Assembly (NCBI GenBank): GCA_016177765.1
Contig: JACOUP010000003.1
Coordinates: forward strand, 1-64,000
From: Deltaproteobacteria bacterium
Lineage (GTDB): Bacteria > UBA10199 > JACPAL01 > JACOUP01
DNA length: 64,000 bases
Direction of reading: 5' to 3'
Shown here: positions 44,976-53,925 of the stretch, piece after piece
Numbering within the stretch: position 1 is the first letter of the stretch
How the letters are laid out: every line of letters begins with the position of its first letter
Translations under genes and position numbers: made by a program
The notes under the pieces: model-generated
What the model saw: the letters and a program-made list of their open reading frames with translations, nothing else
What the model was told of the DNA's origin: nothing
Database searches by the model: none

Positions 44976-45839
44976 TTATAAGGAAAGTGATTCCAGGATC
45001 CGCCGGGTGCTGTAAGATCTGTTCAGCGTGTAAAAATGGATGCCGGGGACACCGGCTTCAAGGAGTTGCCGGCACTGCGCTGACGCATGTTCAATACCGA
45101 TTTCCCGGACCTTGTCATGGTCTTCCTGTACGGCGGATAACCGTTGGTAGAGATCTTTGGGAATGGAGGCCCCGCACATCCGGGTGATTTTCTCGATCTG
45201 ACCCACGCTCAAGATCGGCATAATCCCGGGGACAATCGGAACCGTGATGCCAATCTTTCGAGCCCGTTCGACAAAATCAAAATAAAACCGGTTGTCGAAA
45301 AAGAGCTGGGTCAAGACAACATCGGCCCCGGCCGCAACCTTTCGTTTCAGATTTTGAAGGTCCGTTTCGAGGTCGGGCGCCTCGATATGCCCCTCGGGGT
45401 AACCGGCCACCGCAATGCTGAAGCCGTTGATGCTTTTTAAAAAGGCAACCAGTTCATTGGCGTAGGAGAAACCATCGGCCGGTTTGACAAACTGTGCGCT
45501 CCCCTGGGGGGGATCACCCCGCAGGGCGACTACCAGATTGATTCCCTTCTCTTTTAAGTATTCCACATATTCTTTGATGGCAATCCGGTTCGACCCGACA
45601 CAGGTAAAATGAAAGGCGGTTGTCAGATCCAGTTCCTTCCGGATCTGGATGACAAGGTCACGGGTCACGTCGCGCGTTGTCCCCATCGCCCCGTAAGTAC
45701 AGGAGACAAACGCCGGCTTGAATGGTGACAGATCTTTCAGGCTTTGAAGAAGAGAGCCCATCCCTTCCTCATCTTTTGGGGGGAAGACCTCAAAGGAGAT
45801 GCGGCAGGAACCGGGCTGGTAGTAATCTCTAAAATCCAT
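44976..45839 (-). CDS. metF: Methylenetetrahydrofolate reductase MetF
   Basis: 287 residues, close to the usual length. It reduces 5,10-methylene-THF to 5-methyl-THF for methionine synthesis, using FAD. Family landmarks are the FEVFPPK start (catalytic Glu), ALRGDPP, VAGYPEGH, LTQLFFDN and PGIMPI. It stands alone on the minus strand upstream of the tRNA pair. I see no riboswitch in the 180 bp upstream. Confidence 0.96.
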   Translation of the reverse strand: MDFRDYYQPGSCRISFEVFPPKDEEGMGSLLQSLKDLSPFKPAFVSCTYGAMGTTRDVTRDLVIQIRKELDLTTAFHFTCVGSNRIAIKEYVEYLKEKGINLVVALRGDPPQGSAQFVKPADGFSYANELVAFLKSINGFSIAVAGYPEGHIEAPDLETDLQNLKRKVAAGADVVLTQLFFDNRFYFDFVERARKIGITVPIVPGIMPILSVGQIEKITRMCGASIPKDLYQRLSAVQEDHDKVREIGIEHASAQCRQLLEAGVPGIHFYTLNRSYSTRRILESLSL

Positions 45840-46010
45840 AAGAAGGGGTGATACTTTCCGTTTTTACGAATAAGGCAATAAGAAATTTCCCGGATCGGAT
45901 TTCACCTGAGGCAGGCCCCTTGTTTGGGTCTCCAGACCCCAAAAATTGGGCCCTGCAATCCTTTAATAAGTAAAAAACAGATTATTTAACAAGTAGTTAT
46001 AGATTATGCC

Positions 46011-46016
46011 TATAAT
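46011..46016 (+). promoter_or_regulatory. -10 box upstream of the 46044 gene
   Basis: A perfect TATAAT, with a TTAACA 19 bp upstream (45986-45991), which is longer than optimal spacing. It places the transcript start near 46023 and therefore argues for the ATG at 46044 rather than that at 46020. Confidence 0.45.
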
Positions 46017-46043
46017 GGCATGCCCTTTGCATTTATAAAGGGT

Positions 46044-47351
46044 ATGAAAAATATAATCCTTTTATTGGCTCTCTTCTTGATCCCGCTCCAGGCTGAAGCA
46101 GGTGGGGTCATTCACTCAAAGAGGCTTGAAAAAGTTGTTTATAGGATAGGAGAAGAGAGGGTCTCCCCCGAAAAATTTACAGCCTACGTTAAAAAATTGC
46201 TTTCCGTTCGCGCAAGGATTGAAATCTCTATCCCTCTGCAGGATTTGGCCGAGTCGTGGGGGACCCTTGTCGGTTTGATGGGGATGGAGGGGGTTGAAGA
46301 GTTTGAGCATATCAAAGATATATTGGGCAGAGAAGGTCCCTCAGACGATCCTCTCAAGGAGTACCTTGTAGACCTGAATGACTCCTCCGATTGCGGGAAT
46401 AATCTGACCTCTTCGGTCAACATCTCAGACAGGGTCTTTGGTGCCGGCGGCGAAGAGGAGGCGGAAGGTGAGGAGGCACAGGAGGATCGCCAGGGGAGCC
46501 TTCTTGTTAATACGGAGATTGATCAACACCTCGAAGAGGCGAGGAAACAGAAAGAGGAACGAGACAATCCTCGAGACACGGCGCTGGGAGAATTACCGGT
46601 TGGATTTGAAAAGCACTGTCCCAGCAAACAGGAGATGGCCGGATTCGATTTTTCCGGATTAGATTTTTTTGGTGGGCTCAGTATTGTAGTAAATGACCGT
46701 GGAGGGATCACCATTGCCGGAAGGGGTAATCTGGATGGCCACGCCGATGCGAGGTCCGGGAGTGTTGAGTATGATACCTCTCGCAATACGGGGGCGGTAA
46801 AAAATGGTGATGGTGACACGATTGTTAGGGTTGGAGGCAGTGATGGTGGGAGCGCTCCGTCAGATGGAGGTGGAACCCCATCAGGTAGAGGTGAGACTTC
46901 CGATGCGGGTGGTACGGAGTGGGCCGGCCCTGACGAAACGGGAGACAGCGATGGTACAGCGGTCAGTATGCCAAGTCCCGAAGGGGGCGGCGGTTCTTGC
47001 CAGCCGGGCAGTTCGAATCCTTTTTGTGTCAAGCTCTCAGGAGGAGGTCAGACCGGTGGGTCAATAAAAGAAGGTAAAGAGAAGGTTATCATGCCAAACC
47101 CGGAAGGGACAGAGGGGGATCTCCCCGGGGCGACTATTGGTGGAGTCCATTCGTGGCGACAGTTATTCAAAAAGAACTGCAAAGAGAAGGTGGAAAAGGC
47201 GGGACAACCGACTCCTGGATCAGACAACGGCAGTTGCTCCCTTCTTAAGGGTCCGGTTCAAATGGCCGGCGGTGGCAACCCTTGCGCCATGGTTCAATGC
47301 GGGGATGACGAAACACCGACTGTCGTCGGCAACCTGTGTGAGTGTCGATAA
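46044..47351 (+). CDS. Exported Gly/Asp-rich protein of unknown function
   Basis: 435 residues. It has a signal peptide (MKNIILLLALFLIPLQAEAGG), an acidic helical region (GGEEEAEGEEAQEDRQ) and a long Gly/Ser/Asp-rich low-complexity stretch (about 250-340). The C-terminus is Cys-rich (CKEKVEK, CSLLKG, CAMVQCGDDETP, CEC), so disulfides are likely outside the cytoplasm. I recognise no domain. A frame from 46020 adds eight residues but would begin upstream of the predicted transcript start. It is convergent with the next lipoprotein gene. Confidence 0.75.
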   Translation: MKNIILLLALFLIPLQAEAGGVIHSKRLEKVVYRIGEERVSPEKFTAYVKKLLSVRARIEISIPLQDLAESWGTLVGLMGMEGVEEFEHIKDILGREGPSDDPLKEYLVDLNDSSDCGNNLTSSVNISDRVFGAGGEEEAEGEEAQEDRQGSLLVNTEIDQHLEEARKQKEERDNPRDTALGELPVGFEKHCPSKQEMAGFDFSGLDFFGGLSIVVNDRGGITIAGRGNLDGHADARSGSVEYDTSRNTGAVKNGDGDTIVRVGGSDGGSAPSDGGGTPSGRGETSDAGGTEWAGPDETGDSDGTAVSMPSPEGGGGSCQPGSSNPFCVKLSGGGQTGGSIKEGKEKVIMPNPEGTEGDLPGATIGGVHSWRQLFKKNCKEKVEKAGQPTPGSDNGSCSLLKGPVQMAGGGNPCAMVQCGDDETPTVVGNLCECR

Positions 47352-47362
47352 ACGGGCCTTCC

Positions 47363-48616
47363 TTATTTCTTCGCTGTAGCACAAGAAGTCGCACTCGCCG
47401 CCGTCAATGGGGTGGCAAAATCGATCGAGCCGGCCGTTTGGCCATCCACAATCTTTAGGGTAAAACCGCTATCCTGGTTCAGTTCAGCGACCGAGGCGGC
47501 TCCAAAAGAGGCCACGCAAGTGGCGAGCGGGACATATTTGGAGGTAGAGATGCTTGTCCCAATCTGGACGCAACGGGTCTCCGTAGGGCTGTTTTTAACG
47601 GTTTCCGCCGCTGTGGGGGTTGCCGGGAAATCAGTCCCCTGCCAATATTGGGCCCACAGATAACTCCCATTGGATTTCAATCGGTTGATGTAGCTATTAG
47701 GGGCCTGGTCACGAATCTGAATCGCCTCAAACAACTGTGTACTGGCGCTTAAGCTTCCTGCATAGCCGGCGACGTTGATCCCTGAACCCTCCCCGCGACC
47801 GGCGTAGTAGGCCGGCGATCCGGTCGCAAAAAAGAGAAACCGGTCTTCGGCCTTGTTTCGGATCCCCCCATAGAGCCAGTTGGAATTAAGGGAGACAAAG
47901 TATTGGTCTTCCGCCGAGCCCTGATTGACCGTCCACCAGAAACCGTCTGTGGCGTCTGAACCTTTTTGGAAACCGGAGAAGGCGATGGTCTGGGGGATCC
48001 CCCACGAGGCGTACCAGGGGATGGCGCTGACAATGCTCACCTCCTCCCCCCTGATGGCGACACAACTCTTGACGTTCTCAATCTTGGCGATCATGGAATC
48101 AAAGAAACAGGGATCGACCCCGAAATTAACGTAGTGCCCTGCTGTTGTTGAGATGGTTGCGCAAGATTTGGGATCGGCCAGCACGGTCGGCTTGATATAC
48201 TTCGAGCCGACACTGCCGTTGGAACAGTCGGTACAGTTAAAACAGGTGCCGTCAGCCAGGAAGGCGTCCGTACACTCGTTATTGTAATCGAGCCCCCAGA
48301 GCCGGGAAAGGATTTCTCCGGCCATGGAATCCGCCCCGCCGGAGGCGGTCAGACTGGGGCAGTCGGTGTAACTGGAACTGCAGGTTCCGGAAAGGGCATT
48401 TTTAGGGTGATTCACGCGGAAGGCATTGAGACTTGAGGAGACGGTGCCGATTTTGAGACCGGCAGGGACCTGGTTGTTCAATGCTTCTCCAAAAACGGCA
48501 TAGGTGGCGGCCTCTGTGGCTTCTTCTGTTGTTGTGGTATCATCGGAAGAACTCGAACTACAACTGCTGAAGCCCACAAAACCGAGCAGAATAGCGAGCG
48601 AAATAATTTTTTTCAT
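47363..48616 (-). CDS. Large Cys-containing lipoprotein
   Basis: 417 residues. The signal peptide MKKIISLAILLGFVGFSSC ends in a lipobox-like FSSC, followed by a Ser/Thr linker. The mature part has many paired cysteines (CSSSYTDCPS, CFNCTDCSNG, CATIS, CFFD) and motifs such as GFWWTVNQGS and NWLYGGIRNKAEDRF. I cannot assign a family. The gene is preceded by GGGAGGGACCT. It is divergent from the next lipoprotein, with a 16-bp palindrome between. Confidence 0.8.
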   Translation of the reverse strand: MKKIISLAILLGFVGFSSCSSSSSDDTTTTEEATEAATYAVFGEALNNQVPAGLKIGTVSSSLNAFRVNHPKNALSGTCSSSYTDCPSLTASGGADSMAGEILSRLWGLDYNNECTDAFLADGTCFNCTDCSNGSVGSKYIKPTVLADPKSCATISTTAGHYVNFGVDPCFFDSMIAKIENVKSCVAIRGEEVSIVSAIPWYASWGIPQTIAFSGFQKGSDATDGFWWTVNQGSAEDQYFVSLNSNWLYGGIRNKAEDRFLFFATGSPAYYAGRGEGSGINVAGYAGSLSASTQLFEAIQIRDQAPNSYINRLKSNGSYLWAQYWQGTDFPATPTAAETVKNSPTETRCVQIGTSISTSKYVPLATCVASFGAASVAELNQDSGFTLKIVDGQTAGSIDFATPLTAASATSCATAKK

Positions 48617-48679
48617 AGGTCCCTCCCATTGTCAGAATTCAGAAAAGTAGACTATAACTCAGCCGGGATTATCTTTCAG

Positions 48680-48695
48680 CATGATCTAGATCATG
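48680..48695. promoter_or_regulatory. 16-bp palindrome, FNR/CRP-like
   Basis: CATGATCTAGATCATG is a perfect palindrome in the divergent promoter region between two lipoprotein genes. Its core TGAT-N4-ATCA resembles the FNR-family consensus TTGAT-N4-ATCAA. A regulator-binding site is inferred. Confidence 0.5.
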
Positions 48696-48745
48696 TCCCT
48701 TTTAGTAGATTTTTTCTGGGATTTCTATATAACAAGGAGGTGATT

Positions 48746-49897
48746 TTGCGCCGGGGATCATGGCTAATCTTTTTAGTGGTGGTGATCTTTCTGACCTCTT
48801 GCGGTTCCTCGTCCCAAACGGCCGACAATGGGGAGGGAAATTCCGGCACCGATGAGGGAACCGGTGACGATCTCCCCGCTTGTGGCAGCCAAAACACCTT
48901 TTTTACCGCCTCACCCTTGGAGGCTTCCGCTTTCAGCTCGATTACCCCTCTGGGAAACCTTAACCCTTCGGCGCACACCTTTCCGACAGACCACACCTAT
49001 CTGATGCTAACCGACAAGACCCAGTCGGTTTCTGTTTATGCCCCTGGGGATCTCACGATTACGAAGGTTATTGATTACTCCAATAATTATTCGGTCACCT
49101 TTTACTCCTGTGCCGAAATTTATGGGTATTATGACCATATGACGACCTTGGTAGAGAGTATTACCTCACAATTCAATTCTGCCAATGCCTGTCCTTCTTT
49201 GGGTCCTTCCACGGCGACCACCTATTGCCCGAGTATCCAGGTCAAGGCGGGGGATCAGATAGGGTCCATTGGAGGACCCAACGCCGACGGCTCTGCGGCC
49301 CTTGATTTTGGCGCTCGGGATACCCGTCTGGCCAAGACCTCATTTATCAATATGGATGGGGCGGTTAACAGCCAGTATGTTGTTTGCCCTTATGATTATT
49401 ACGTTTCGGGGAGCGTCAAAGACGGTCTTGTTGACAAACTCAAGAGCGTAAGGACTACCGAGCCGTTCTGTGGCACTGTAGCCTTGGATGTTACGAACAC
49501 GGCGCAGGGGAGATGGTACCTGGCCGGTTCCAGCGCCTCCAGCTCGGATGAGAGTCAGCACCTGGCCCTGGTCCCCTCCAATTTTGATCCTAACGTCAAG
49601 GTCCTTTCGGTGGGAAATTCGACCGTCGGTACGGGGGCTTCTCATTTTGATCCCCTCTCGAGCGGGCTCATCCGCCGGAGTTTTGCGGATATCACCAATG
49701 ACGGGAACACCGCCTGTTTTGACAGTTTGCGAAATACAGCCAGTGCCGTTACCGGGACGGCGTTGTCAGGCCGCTTTTTTCTGAAGATGACCAGTAATAC
49801 GGCCCTCAAATTGGAGAAGGATGCTTCCAGTAGCAGCTGTCCCAGTGACCCCAATACCTGGAGTTTCACCTCGTCAGCCGTTAACTTTGAGCGGTAA
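48746..49897 (+). CDS. Lipoprotein with degenerate M23-like region
   Basis: About 383 residues. Start TTG 48746 is supported by AAGGAGGTG ending 5 nt before it and gives the signal MRRGSWLIFLVVVIFLTSC with an LTSC lipobox. Longer readings lack a ribosome-binding site. The segment AEIYGYYDHM...IQVKAGDQIGSIGGPNADGSAALDFGARD resembles the LytM/M23 peptidase core (y.HL, V.aGq.IG..G, lh.e.r), but the zinc ligands are incomplete, so it may be a non-catalytic relative. The C-terminus contains GRWYLAGSSAS and a Cys pair. Confidence 0.75.
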   Translation: MRRGSWLIFLVVVIFLTSCGSSSQTADNGEGNSGTDEGTGDDLPACGSQNTFFTASPLEASAFSSITPLGNLNPSAHTFPTDHTYLMLTDKTQSVSVYAPGDLTITKVIDYSNNYSVTFYSCAEIYGYYDHMTTLVESITSQFNSANACPSLGPSTATTYCPSIQVKAGDQIGSIGGPNADGSAALDFGARDTRLAKTSFINMDGAVNSQYVVCPYDYYVSGSVKDGLVDKLKSVRTTEPFCGTVALDVTNTAQGRWYLAGSSASSSDESQHLALVPSNFDPNVKVLSVGNSTVGTGASHFDPLSSGLIRRSFADITNDGNTACFDSLRNTASAVTGTALSGRFFLKMTSNTALKLEKDASSSSCPSDPNTWSFTSSAVNFER

Positions 49898-49917
49898 GGC
49901 AAGAACCGGTGGTTCGC

Positions 49918-51216
49918 CTACTTCAAGGCCTCCACGCTTTGCAGGGTAAACGTGACTTCCTGAGTTGTGTTCGAGCAACCATCAAATGTAAAACCACCCT
50001 GGGAAGAATCAGTGCAGTGAAGGGTTGCCGTAAAAGAGGTTCCCACCTCTGTCTGGCGTTGAAACTTGGTGAGGAGAGGACCGGTGGTGCCCCGGTAGTC
50101 TTGGAGTTCCAGATTCCCGTCACTCCCGGTTTTGACGAAAGACACTTTTGAAAACGGAGAAACGGCGGTTGTTGTTTTTGAATTGATCAGCGTCGCGGTA
50201 TCAACGCCATAAATGGTTTTGGTCAAATCCCCCTGAACAGAATAGAATTCCAACCGGATATCAAAGTTATCGGCACCGCTGGAAACGGTAGCCATGTAGG
50301 TTTCCTTGGTGACGCTCTCAGAGGTCTTGTGAGGAACCGGTGTGAGACTAATCATCGGGACGAGCAACTGGTTCCCGACGGTATCCTTGAGGATGCAACT
50401 GCCACAACCCCCAAGACCGGGGGAATAAGCTTTGATCAAACCTTCAGGATTGAAGGTGAGATCGAGGGCAAATTGGACGTTGTTATCAATGTCCGCTTGA
50501 GTGATGACAAACGGGTTCTGAAACCGGAACCAGGATCCACCGTTACCCAGGACAACAACCGCTTCTTTGGCCGAAGAGATCATTGAAAAATCATCGGTGG
50601 CTGTGGTCATTGGCCCCTGGTTAGAATCAACAGTCGCCGTTGTCCCGTCTGCGGTTCTGTAAGTAGTGCCATCCGCCATCGTTACTTCAGCCTTCAGTTT
50701 AACCGGAAGGTACCAGTTGATGTAACCGTAATTATAGGAGCGGACGTCCGCCGTTGTAAGAGTTTTATCGGTTTTGAGGGTCGCTCGAGAGGTATCGTCA
50801 ATCAGATCGACAAAACCGTCATCGGACCCACGGGCGACATCACCAAAGGGGGCAAAGTCCTGGTCTAGGGTATAAGTGTAACGCGAATCCGACTGATTAC
50901 CTTTGTATAATTCCAAACAGCCGGTCGGGTTGTTGTAGGCGGACCCTGAGGTGTCTATCTTTTCGCAGATGGTGATAGAGGTGATGTAATATTTCATACT
51001 TTGAAGTCCTGTAGCCGTGGCCTGTCCCACAAGTGCCTGAGTGGCCTCAGAAGTGGAGGCTTGGGGTGATGTCTGTGTGGCCAGTTTCAAGGCCGAGGAG
51101 ATTTTTGGCTCGGTGGCGGTGCTTCCTGTATCTGTACCGCCGGAAGAACCACTGCCACCGCAAGAGGCCAGAAAGATTACTGCGACTATCAAGAATCCGA
51201 GCATCTTCCGTTTCAT
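49918..51216 (-). CDS. Lipoprotein of unknown function
   Basis: 432 residues. Signal MKRKMLGFLIVAVIFLASC with an LASC lipobox, then a Gly/Ser/Thr linker. The mature part contains MKYYITSITICEKIDTSGSAYNNPTGCLELYKGN and LTFNPEGLIKAYSPGLGGCGSC. The first segment resembles the start of MbnP-like copper lipoproteins, but this is weak. AGGAGA precedes the ATG at 51216 (AAAGGAGACTCTCT). It is convergent with the 48746 gene. Confidence 0.8.
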   Translation of the reverse strand: MKRKMLGFLIVAVIFLASCGGSGSSGGTDTGSTATEPKISSALKLATQTSPQASTSEATQALVGQATATGLQSMKYYITSITICEKIDTSGSAYNNPTGCLELYKGNQSDSRYTYTLDQDFAPFGDVARGSDDGFVDLIDDTSRATLKTDKTLTTADVRSYNYGYINWYLPVKLKAEVTMADGTTYRTADGTTATVDSNQGPMTTATDDFSMISSAKEAVVVLGNGGSWFRFQNPFVITQADIDNNVQFALDLTFNPEGLIKAYSPGLGGCGSCILKDTVGNQLLVPMISLTPVPHKTSESVTKETYMATVSSGADNFDIRLEFYSVQGDLTKTIYGVDTATLINSKTTTAVSPFSKVSFVKTGSDGNLELQDYRGTTGPLLTKFQRQTEVGTSFTATLHCTDSSQGGFTFDGCSNTTQEVTFTLQSVEALK

Positions 51217-51310
51217 AGAGAGTCTCCTTTACGTTAGTATTGAAAGTATACTTTATCATTGTAAGGGTTAGTCCGAAGCATTTCAAGATAATATTTTAAA
51301 ATACGTATTC

Positions 51311-51383
51311 TTTTGAACACAGTATTTATTATAATATATTGTTATATATAGATATTTTTTTGTATAAAGTTGTTTTGAACACA
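51311..51383 (+). promoter_or_regulatory. Two 11-bp direct repeats upstream of the TIGR02147 gene
   Basis: TTTTGAACACA occurs at 51311-51321 and 51373-51383, exactly 62 bp (about six helical turns) apart, in the very AT-rich divergent region. This spacing would put both on the same face of the helix and suggests paired operator sites, perhaps for the TIGR02147 regulator. Confidence 0.5.
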
Positions 51384-51436
51384 AAATTGATATAAATTTC
51401 TTGTTTAATGGTTGGGAGATCGGTAGAATTCAAATC

Positions 51437-52291
51437 ATGGGCAGGACCGGCTCCAAAATCGACTTGTTTCAATACCGCGACTACCGGTCCTTTTTAAAAG
51501 ACTGGTACAAGGCGGCCAAGGCGGAAAGGAGTTCCTATTCCTTCCGTCTCTTTGCCAAAAAGGCCGGGTTTGTTTCGAGCAACTTCCTGATGCTGGTGAT
51601 GCAGGGCAAACGGAACTTAACCGAGGAGAGCCTGAAGAAGTGCCTCGTGGGGTTGGGCCTGAACAAGCAGGAGCAGGATTTTTTCAGGAGCCTGGTTTTC
51701 TTCAATCAGGCGAAGACCCATGAGGACAAGCATTTCTATTACCAACAGCTTCTTCGCTCCAGAAAGTTCCGTCAGCTCAAGCCGATTGAAAAACAGCAGT
51801 ATCAATACTATTCGGCCTGGTATCACCCCGTTGTTCGTGAACTTGTTGTTTCACCGGAGTTCGACGGCACGCCGGAATGGATCGCCAGGCATCTGTTCCC
51901 GGCAATCGCACCAGCCCAGGCGGCCAAATCGATAGAACTTCTCGAAGGGCTCGGCTTTATAGAGAAGGATAAAAATGGGCGATGGCAACAGACCAGCACG
52001 ATTATCTCGACAGGGCCGGAACTGATCTCAGTGGTGGTCCATAATTATCACAAACTTCTCCTGGATCTCTCCAAACAGGTGATGGATCAGTTGTCTCTCA
52101 AGGACCGCGAGGTCAGTGCCTTGACGTTGGGGGTTAAGAAGGAGAGGCTGGAAGAACTCCGGAATAAAATCCGTGAATTCCGCCAGGAGATCCTCAAACT
52201 GGTTTCCGAAGATACCGAGCCTGAAGAGGTGGTTCAGTTGAACATCCAGTTTTTCCCAGTGACGAAGGATTTGAAAGGGGTAAAAATATGA
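51437..52291 (+). CDS. TIGR02147-family putative transcriptional regulator
   Basis: About 284 residues. The N-terminal HTH reads YSFRLFAKKAGFVSSNFLMLVMQGKRNLTEES, and a conserved YYSAWYHPVVREL segment follows, typical of TIGR02147/DUF4423 proteins known mainly from Fibrobacter and Bdellovibrio-like bacteria. It is coupled by a 4-nt overlap to a lipoprotein gene, an arrangement that suggests joint regulation of a surface protein. ATG 51437 is chosen; a TTG at 51401 would extend it. Regulatory role is inferred. Confidence 0.88.
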   Translation: MGRTGSKIDLFQYRDYRSFLKDWYKAAKAERSSYSFRLFAKKAGFVSSNFLMLVMQGKRNLTEESLKKCLVGLGLNKQEQDFFRSLVFFNQAKTHEDKHFYYQQLLRSRKFRQLKPIEKQQYQYYSAWYHPVVRELVVSPEFDGTPEWIARHLFPAIAPAQAAKSIELLEGLGFIEKDKNGRWQQTSTIISTGPELISVVVHNYHKLLLDLSKQVMDQLSLKDREVSALTLGVKKERLEELRNKIREFRQEILKLVSEDTEPEEVVQLNIQFFPVTKDLKGVKI

Positions 52292-53499
52292 AGACCGTTA
52301 CAAGAATAGCCCTGTTTTTTTCCTGTTTGTTACTGACAGCCTGTGGGGGTGCGGGGGGGACGGAGACAGGGACGACGGATACCGGCAATGAGATAGATAC
52401 GTCGGTCTTGGGATCACGGGTGGAGGCGGTCGCTTCGGCTCTGCTTCCCAATATCCCCAAATCTTCCACCAGCGGTTTTACCTCGATCGAGGCGTTGACC
52501 TACGGGACGAACGATCACTGGGCAACCTATCGGAACAGTGACAACGTGACGGTCCTGACCGATATCTTCGGGGGCGCCAATGAAGAGCCTCGTGTGGTGA
52601 CCAGGGTTCGTGTCTTGTTGGATCACTTGAAGGGGAAATTTCAGGATATCTTTTCGAAGGACTCAAAGATTGATTGCACAGGGGCGGTTCCTCTCACTGC
52701 GGATGATTCAATAACAATCTCCTTTTATGGAGCGATTGCCAACGGGACCCAGGACAATCGTTATTTTGACTGTGTTAAGGAAACCGTTGTCAGTGAGCTG
52801 GATCAGGAGACGACGATTTACGGCAAAGACAAAGACGGGGTTGTTCGTCTTGTCGATATGTCGGATAAGACGAGCACCAATTCCGAGAGCACGGCGATCC
52901 GCGGTGATCAGGTCCGTATTCGTGCCGTCCGGTATGCCACTTATGCCGAGGTTCAGGAAAACGGCAGCAAGGTGAGTTATATTGACCTCCATTTTGCCCA
53001 TGGGAGCTCCTACAATGGAGCGGACAAGGCTTTTTCAACCTCTGATGATGTTATCTTCAAAAGCCGGAGCCGGATTACGGGGCGTGCCGTCCTGGACAAC
53101 GACGGAAACCCGACGATCGGTCTCGGCGATTTTACGGTTACCAAGTACGATGTAGCCGAAAACGGGGCTTCTCCGGCAGTGACCCAGACCATCGGGCGCG
53201 GCAATTATGGGGGAAACCAATATTCTCTCTTCAGGATCAATTCTAACATGAGCAGTCTGAGAGACCTGGGGACCAAGACCTTCTGCCTCCAGACGCCGGC
53301 GGGCGGTTCGGGACTCCCTTCTGATGCCGACTCGCTCAACTGCGGTAGTCTGGAGAGCGCCACTGCATGGGAGGGGGTTTTCCCTTTTAGTCTTACCCCG
53401 GAGATCAGTCAGGGCTTCGATGCGGCAGAATTCTTCGAAGGGGATGACACCGATATGATCGCCAACGACGGGGGCAACTTTACGATCCCGGATTTTTAG
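52288..53499 (+). CDS. Lipoprotein coupled to the TIGR02147 regulator
   Basis: 403 residues. Signal MKTVTRIALFFSCLLLTAC with an LTAC lipobox and a GGAGGTETGTTDTG linker. The mature domain (LTYGTNDHWATYRNSDN, RYFDCVKETVVSELDQETTIYGKDKDG, FAHGSSYNGAD) is not recognised. The start overlaps the regulator stop (ATGA), so translation is coupled. Similar Gly/Thr linkers occur in the other three lipoproteins of this cluster. Confidence 0.85.
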   Translation: MKTVTRIALFFSCLLLTACGGAGGTETGTTDTGNEIDTSVLGSRVEAVASALLPNIPKSSTSGFTSIEALTYGTNDHWATYRNSDNVTVLTDIFGGANEEPRVVTRVRVLLDHLKGKFQDIFSKDSKIDCTGAVPLTADDSITISFYGAIANGTQDNRYFDCVKETVVSELDQETTIYGKDKDGVVRLVDMSDKTSTNSESTAIRGDQVRIRAVRYATYAEVQENGSKVSYIDLHFAHGSSYNGADKAFSTSDDVIFKSRSRITGRAVLDNDGNPTIGLGDFTVTKYDVAENGASPAVTQTIGRGNYGGNQYSLFRINSNMSSLRDLGTKTFCLQTPAGGSGLPSDADSLNCGSLESATAWEGVFPFSLTPEISQGFDAAEFFEGDDTDMIANDGGNFTIPDF

Positions 53500-53519
53500 G
53501 AGTTTATTCGCTTGTAGGA

Positions 53520-53858
53520 CTAGTAACGACTCTCGCCGCCGCCGTGACGGCGATTACCGCCAAAACCGCCACGTCTTGGCCCGCCGCCGCCACCACCGGG
53601 GCGGTCTCTGCTTTCGGGACGGGCCTCATTGACAACGATTTTTCTGTCACCGAGAGGGGTATCATTGAGTTTCTCAACCGCCTGCTTGGCGGCCTCCTCA
53701 GAAGTCATCTCGACAAAACCAAAGCCGCGGGACCGGCCTGAAAACTTGTCTGTGATGATTCGGGCACTGGTGACCTCGCCGTAAGCGGCGAAGGTCTGGC
53801 TCAATTCTTCTTCGGTTGTGCTAAACGGCAGATTCCCTACATACAGTTTGGTCCCCAT
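53520..53858 (-). CDS. RRM RNA-binding protein
   Basis: 112 residues. One RNA recognition motif with RNP2 KLYVGNLPF and RNP1 RGFGFVEM, then a Gly/Arg-rich tail (RPGGGGGGPRRGGFGGNRRHGGG). Such small bacterial RRM proteins are thought to act as cold-responsive RNA chaperones. ATG 53858 is preceded by TAAGGAGGGG at good spacing. Confidence 0.95.
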   Translation of the reverse strand: MGTKLYVGNLPFSTTEEELSQTFAAYGEVTSARIITDKFSGRSRGFGFVEMTSEEAAKQAVEKLNDTPLGDRKIVVNEARPESRDRPGGGGGGPRRGGFGGNRRHGGGESRY

Positions 53859-53925
53859 ATCCCCTCCTTAAATAGAGGCTTGGGACGTCCCACGATTAGG
53901 TCGTTTTGTCAAATAAAATAGCCGG

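Noticed and set aside
45840-46010. SAM or other riboswitch upstream of metF
   Set aside because: I could not fit a known riboswitch core; only short GC hairpins are visible.
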